From the NCBI GenBank assembly GCA_015657735.1, contig SSSX01000116.1, positions 1-25,499 on the forward strand: a stretch of 25,499 bases of DNA, read 5' to 3'. This document shows positions 22,161 through 25,499 of the stretch, one piece after another. The position numbers and the translations under genes were made by a program. Each line of letters begins with the position of its first letter. Position 1 is the stretch's first letter. A model generated the notes under the pieces. It worked only from the letters and a program-made list of their open reading frames with translations, did not search any database and was not told the DNA's origin. This DNA comes from Zoogloeaceae bacterium. GTDB taxonomy: Bacteria > Pseudomonadota > Gammaproteobacteria > Burkholderiales > Rhodocyclaceae.

Positions 22161-23840
22161 TCAGGTGGCCGGCGTCGTGCCCTGGCGCAACCGGTAGGCG
22201 AGCTGGCGGCGGGTGATGCCGAGCAGCCTAGCGGCGTGGGTGAGGTTGCCGCCAGCGCGCTGGACGGCGAGTTCGAGCAGGCGCGCCTCGTGCTTCTCGA
22301 GGTCGAAGCCGTCCTGCAAAATCGATTCGTAGAGCCGGCTGCGGCTCGCCTCGCTTGCGTTGCCGACCACGCCGGCGCGGTCCACCTCGGCGCCCGCCGC
22401 GCTTGCCGGCGCGCCGCCGGCAAACAGGTGGTCGATTTCGATCAGCCCGCCGTTGGGCGCCAGCAGCACGCCGCGCTCGATGAGGTTTTCCAGCTCGCGC
22501 ACGTTGCCGGGCCACGGGTAGGCCTTGAGCGTGCACATCGCCTTCTCGGAGATGCCCTGCAGCTTCTTGTTGTACGAACCCTCGTATTTTTCGAGCAGCG
22601 CGGCGGCCAGCAGCGGCACGTCGCAGCGGCGCTCGCGCAGCGGCGGAATCACCACCGGATAGGTGGCGAGGCGGTAATACAGATCGGCCCGGAAGCGGCC
22701 GTCGGCGATCGCCTGCTGGAGATTGACGTTGGTGGCGGCCACCAGACGCACATTCACCTTGCGGGTCTGGTCGTCGCCGAGGCGCTCGATCTCGCCGGTC
22801 TGCAGCACCCGCAGCAGCTTGACCTGGGTGGCCGGCGACAGGTCGCCGACTTCGTCGAGGAACAGCGTGCCGCCGTCGGCGCGCTCGAAGCGGCCCGGCC
22901 GCGACGCCTGCGCGCCGGTGTAGGCGCCCTTCTGGACGCCGAACAGCTCGGATTCGATGAGATCGTGGGGAATCGCCGCGCAGTTGATCGCCACGAAGGG
23001 CTGCTCGGCGCGGTCGCTGTGGTCGTGCAGCCAGCGGGCGAACATCTCCTTGCCGACGCCGGTCTCGCCGAGCAGCAGCACGTTGATCGGGCTGGTGGCG
23101 GCCTTGCTGACCAGATCGAAGGCGGCCCGGAAACCGGTCGAATTGCCGACCAGCCTGCCGGGGCGCACCGGTTCGCGCTGGCTGCCGCGCAGCTGGGTGA
23201 GTTCGTTTTCCTGCTGGACGAAGCGGGGCACGCCGTCGACGCGGCGGAAGTAGTCGAGGTAGCCGTCGGCCTCGCCCCACGCCTCGGCGGGCTTGCCGAC
23301 CAGCAGGCAGCGGCTGTCGCCCTTGCCCACGCATTCCATCTCGCGAAAGACGATGAAGCGCTTGAAGAACTGGCTGCAGTAACCCGACGCAAAGCCGACG
23401 ATGGTCCAGCATACCGGGTCGTCGCCGACCCCGAAGTGGTGGACGTGGGCCTCGGCCTCCCAGGAGTTGTCGAGCGTGACTTCGCCGAAGAAGGTGCCGC
23501 GCGCCCAGTCGATCTTCGAGTCGATGATGGTGGCCTTCACCACGCCTTCGAAGGCGTGCAGCTCGGGGCCGATGCCGAACACGTCGTGGGGATCGCCTTC
23601 GCCGTAGAGCTTCTGGGCCAGCTCGCCATCCTGCATGCCGGCGACGAAGCCCATCCGCACGAGGATGCCGCGCGCCTCGTGATCGCCGACGGTGTCGATC
23701 AGCTCGCGCCGCAGCGCGCCCATCGCCCGCGCGTGGATCAGCAGCATGCGGTTCTCGTCGAGCCAGATCTGGCCTTCGTCGACGTTGAAGCGCAGGCGCG
23801 AGCGCAAATTGAACTGCTCGATCAACCTTTGGTGTTTCAT
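22161..23840 (-). CDS. DmpR/XylR-type sigma-54-dependent activator of phenol degradation
   Basis: This 559-residue enhancer-binding protein has the layout of DmpR (563). The N-terminal XylR_N/V4R sensor domain spans about 1-210 (starting MKHQRLIEQFNLRSRLRF). It has C155, E167, C170 and C178, resembling the zinc site of phenol sensors such as MopR. A short linker follows. The AAA+ domain has Walker A GETGVGKE (258-265), Walker B TLFLDE (325-330) and the sigma-54 contact loop GAYTGA (305-310, a variant of GAFTGA). A Fis-type helix-turn-helix lies at the C-terminus (AGGNLTHAARLLGITRRQLAYRL region, about 529-551). ATG 23840 has GGGAGA upstream; the in-frame extension to 24065 lacks homology. It is co-directional with its target operon. 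Phenol or a related aromatic is the likely effector. Confidence 0.95.
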   Translation of the reverse strand: MKHQRLIEQFNLRSRLRFNVDEGQIWLDENRMLLIHARAMGALRRELIDTVGDHEARGILVRMGFVAGMQDGELAQKLYGEGDPHDVFGIGPELHAFEGVVKATIIDSKIDWARGTFFGEVTLDNSWEAEAHVHHFGVGDDPVCWTIVGFASGYCSQFFKRFIVFREMECVGKGDSRCLLVGKPAEAWGEADGYLDYFRRVDGVPRFVQQENELTQLRGSQREPVRPGRLVGNSTGFRAAFDLVSKAATSPINVLLLGETGVGKEMFARWLHDHSDRAEQPFVAINCAAIPHDLIESELFGVQKGAYTGAQASRPGRFERADGGTLFLDEVGDLSPATQVKLLRVLQTGEIERLGDDQTRKVNVRLVAATNVNLQQAIADGRFRADLYYRLATYPVVIPPLRERRCDVPLLAAALLEKYEGSYNKKLQGISEKAMCTLKAYPWPGNVRELENLIERGVLLAPNGGLIEIDHLFAGGAPASAAGAEVDRAGVVGNASEASRSRLYESILQDGFDLEKHEARLLELAVQRAGGNLTHAARLLGITRRQLAYRLRQGTTPAT

Positions 23841-23938
23841 GTCTGTCTCCCGCCCGGCCTCTTTGAGCCGGGTCGTTGCGGCGGGGCTGCCGCCGCGCCG
23901 TACCGCCACCCCACCGCGAACACGCCCGAAACGCCGCG
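23841..23938 (-). other. Gap upstream of the activator gene
   Basis: The 98-bp gap has a CCCGGC...GCCGGG hairpin (23853-23872) immediately before the activator's ribosome binding site. No clear promoter was recognised, so the activator may be transcribed together with the gene upstream of it. Confidence 0.4.
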
Positions 23939-24970
23939 TCAGCGTCCGTCGCCTTCCGACGCCATGTTCATCAGCCGGGCGAACATCTGCCGAAACGCCT
24001 CGTCGCGCTCGCTTCCCACCCGAAGTCCGTCGTTGTGCCGGAAAGCCGCTTCGATGTCGCGCCAATCCTCGTCGCTCAGCGCGCGCCGCGCCTCAGGAAG
24101 GATAAGCTTTTCCTCGGCGCTGAGGTGCCGCCACTGGGCATCGACAAAGCCTTCGATGGCCTCCGCCAGCGCGGCGCGACACGCCTCGCCGCGACGGGCC
24201 GCGTCGATGAGGGCGTCGATCTGCGCGACCTGCAGGCTGCCGTCGCGGTGCTCCTGCGCCAGCGTGGCGATCAGTCCGGCCGTGTCGGGCGCGCGGCGGG
24301 CCAGCCGGCTGAACAGGAATTGCTCTTCCTTCGGGTGATGCAGGGTTTCGGGAAAGGCCTGGATGTAACGCATCATCTGTGCCAGCAGGTCGAGATCGGG
24401 CACGCCTTCACCCGGCGCGCGCAGCCGCCCGGCGACCCGGCGCAGGCCGTTGATGACCGCGGCGATCGCCCGGTGCTCGTCCTTGATGATGCCGATCGCC
24501 GCATCGGCGGCGGTGCCGCCGGCGTTGCTCTCGACGCTCGCCACCAGCACCGGCAGCGTGCTGTGGGCGAGCACTTTGCCGGTCTGCGAGCCGACCACCA
24601 GCGAACGCAGCCCGCGGCGGCCGTGGGACGCCATGAAGATCAGGTCGCAGCCCTTCTCCGCCGCCAGCTCGAGGATCAGCTCGTAGGGCCGGGCGCCGGT
24701 GCGGCTCACGCCCTCGCAGCGCAGGCCGAACGCGCCGGCGGCAGCCAGCGCCTTGGCGAGGATGGCGTTGGCTTCGCCCGCTGCCGCGGCGGCGAAGGCT
24801 TCCGGCGACAGGCTGCGCAGCAGCGCGCCGTCGCCCGACGCGCCGGCGTCTTCGCGGGCGGTGAAGAAGGTGATCCGCGCGCCCAGCACGCGGGCGAAGT
24901 CGACGGCCTGGGTGACCAGACCGGTCGACAGGGTGGAGCCGTCCAGCGGCACCAGCAGATGGGTGTACAT
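23939..24970 (-). CDS. UspA universal-stress domain fused to a hemerythrin-like domain
   Basis: This 343-residue protein has two parts. Residues 1-145 form a UspA fold (MYTHLLVPLDGS at the start; SHGRRG...VVGS with G117 and G127-S128 of the nucleotide loop; TLPVLV at the end). Residues about 155-335 form a hemerythrin-type four-helix bundle with candidate iron ligands H166, H211/H212, E216, H241, H282 and E286/E287. Hemerythrin-like domains bind a diiron centre and sense or carry oxygen, or respond to iron or redox state. UspA domains bind ATP in stress responses. It lies 10 nt after the exporter gene (AGGAGA before ATG 24970) and 98 bp upstream of the phenol regulator. A function in oxygen or stress sensing during aerobic aromatic catabolism is inference. 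Confidence 0.88.
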   Translation of the reverse strand: MYTHLLVPLDGSTLSTGLVTQAVDFARVLGARITFFTAREDAGASGDGALLRSLSPEAFAAAAAGEANAILAKALAAAGAFGLRCEGVSRTGARPYELILELAAEKGCDLIFMASHGRRGLRSLVVGSQTGKVLAHSTLPVLVASVESNAGGTAADAAIGIIKDEHRAIAAVINGLRRVAGRLRAPGEGVPDLDLLAQMMRYIQAFPETLHHPKEEQFLFSRLARRAPDTAGLIATLAQEHRDGSLQVAQIDALIDAARRGEACRAALAEAIEGFVDAQWRHLSAEEKLILPEARRALSDEDWRDIEAAFRHNDGLRVGSERDEAFRQMFARLMNMASEGDGR

Positions 24971-24980
24971 GCGTGTTCTC

Positions 24981-25499
24981 CTAGACCGCCACGATCTTCT
25001 TGGGACGCAGCAGGAAATGCCCGAGGGCCGGCAGCAGGATCAGCGCGCCGAGCATGTTCCAGATGAACATGAAGGCCAGCAGGATGCCCATGTCGGCCTG
25101 GAACTTGATGGGCGACCAGGCCCAGGTCGCCACCGCGATGCCCAGCGTGATGCCGGTGAGCACCACCACCTTGCCGGTGAAGGTGAGCGCCTTGTAATAC
25201 GCTTCCGAAAGACTCATGCCACCCTTCAGCCGCGCCAGCGTCACCGTCATGATGTACAGCGCGTAGTCCACGCCGATGCCCACGCCCAGCGCGATCACCG
25301 GCAGCGTCGCCACCTTCACGCCGATGCCCATCCACACCATCAGCGCCTCGCACAGCACCGAGGTGAGCATCAGCGGCAGCACCGCGCAGATCACCGCCCG
25401 CCACGAGCGGAAGGTGATGAAGGCCAGCACGATCACCGCCAGGTACACCAGCCCGAGCATCTCGACGTTGGCCTTCTTGACGACGATGTTGGTGGCGGC
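24981..25499 (-). CDS. RND/MMPL-family exporter, C-terminal part (cut by window edge)
   Basis: The last 172 residues of a membrane protein are visible and the frame is still open at the right edge. About five hydrophobic helices can be seen, starting at MLGLVYLAVIVLAFITF, with GVGIGVDYALYIM as the MMPL/RND membrane-domain motif. The chain ends LLPALGHFLLRPKKIVAV. Such predicted exporters of the RND superfamily often occur beside aromatic or hydrophobic-compound pathways; the substrate is not evident. The gene is followed within 10 nt by the UspA-hemerythrin gene, so they are probably one transcription unit. Confidence 0.88.
   Translation of the reverse strand, partial: AATNIVVKKANVEMLGLVYLAVIVLAFITFRSWRAVICAVLPLMLTSVLCEALMVWMGIGVKVATLPVIALGVGIGVDYALYIMTVTLARLKGGMSLSEAYYKALTFTGKVVVLTGITLGIAVATWAWSPIKFQADMGILLAFMFIWNMLGALILLPALGHFLLRPKKIVAV

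Noticed and set aside
22236..24338. 700-residue plus-strand open frame
   Set aside because: It is antisense to the activator and the UspA-hemerythrin gene, whose domains and motifs are clear. High GC makes such shadow frames common.

Overview
This is a high-GC bacterial window. Its gene families suggest a betaproteobacterium of the Thauera/Azoarcus kind: a type I-E CRISPR-Cas locus beside a sigma-54-controlled phenol hydroxylase and catechol 2,3-dioxygenase cluster. The genus is an inference from gene content and protein style; no 16S or other marker gene is present. Nearly all large genes lie on the minus strand. The exceptions are the toxin-antitoxin pairs in the middle.

Region 1 (1-10,750) is a complete type I-E CRISPR-Cas locus. 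The array holds 36 full repeats plus one cut by the left edge, with 36 spacers and a 61-bp period. A 90-bp leader separates it from the operon cas3-cse1-cse2-cas7e-cas5e-cas6e-cas1-cas2, whose genes overlap or nearly touch and whose catalytic motifs are intact. A sigma-70-like promoter lies upstream of cas3. A perfect 10-bp inverted repeat straddles its -35 box, so the operon is probably repressed through that site.

Region 2 (10,750-15,960) is an accessory island. It contains a shrunken IS3-family element that keeps both terminal inverted repeats but has lost most of orfB, a HipBA pair, a Fic-domain AMP-transferase with C-terminal winged helix and two palindromic repeats at its start, the remnant of an HTH antitoxin, a VapBC pair, and the tail of a second IS3-type transposase. 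It looks like layered insertions between the defence locus and the catabolic locus.

Region 3 (15,960-25,499) is an aromatic-degradation cluster read right to left: an RND/MMPL exporter (cut by the right edge), a UspA-hemerythrin fusion, a DmpR/XylR-type sigma-54 activator, then a -24/-12 promoter with a candidate upstream activator site. This drives a XylT/DmpQ-like ferredoxin, catechol 2,3-dioxygenase and the six phenol hydroxylase genes K-L-M-N-O-P. Phenol would be hydroxylated to catechol by the multicomponent hydroxylase (P reductase, M effector, L/N/O oxygenase, K assembly). Catechol would then be cleaved by the extradiol dioxygenase, which the ferredoxin keeps active. The later meta-pathway genes are not in the window. 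The gene order, with ferredoxin and dioxygenase ahead of the hydroxylase, differs from the classical dmp operon.
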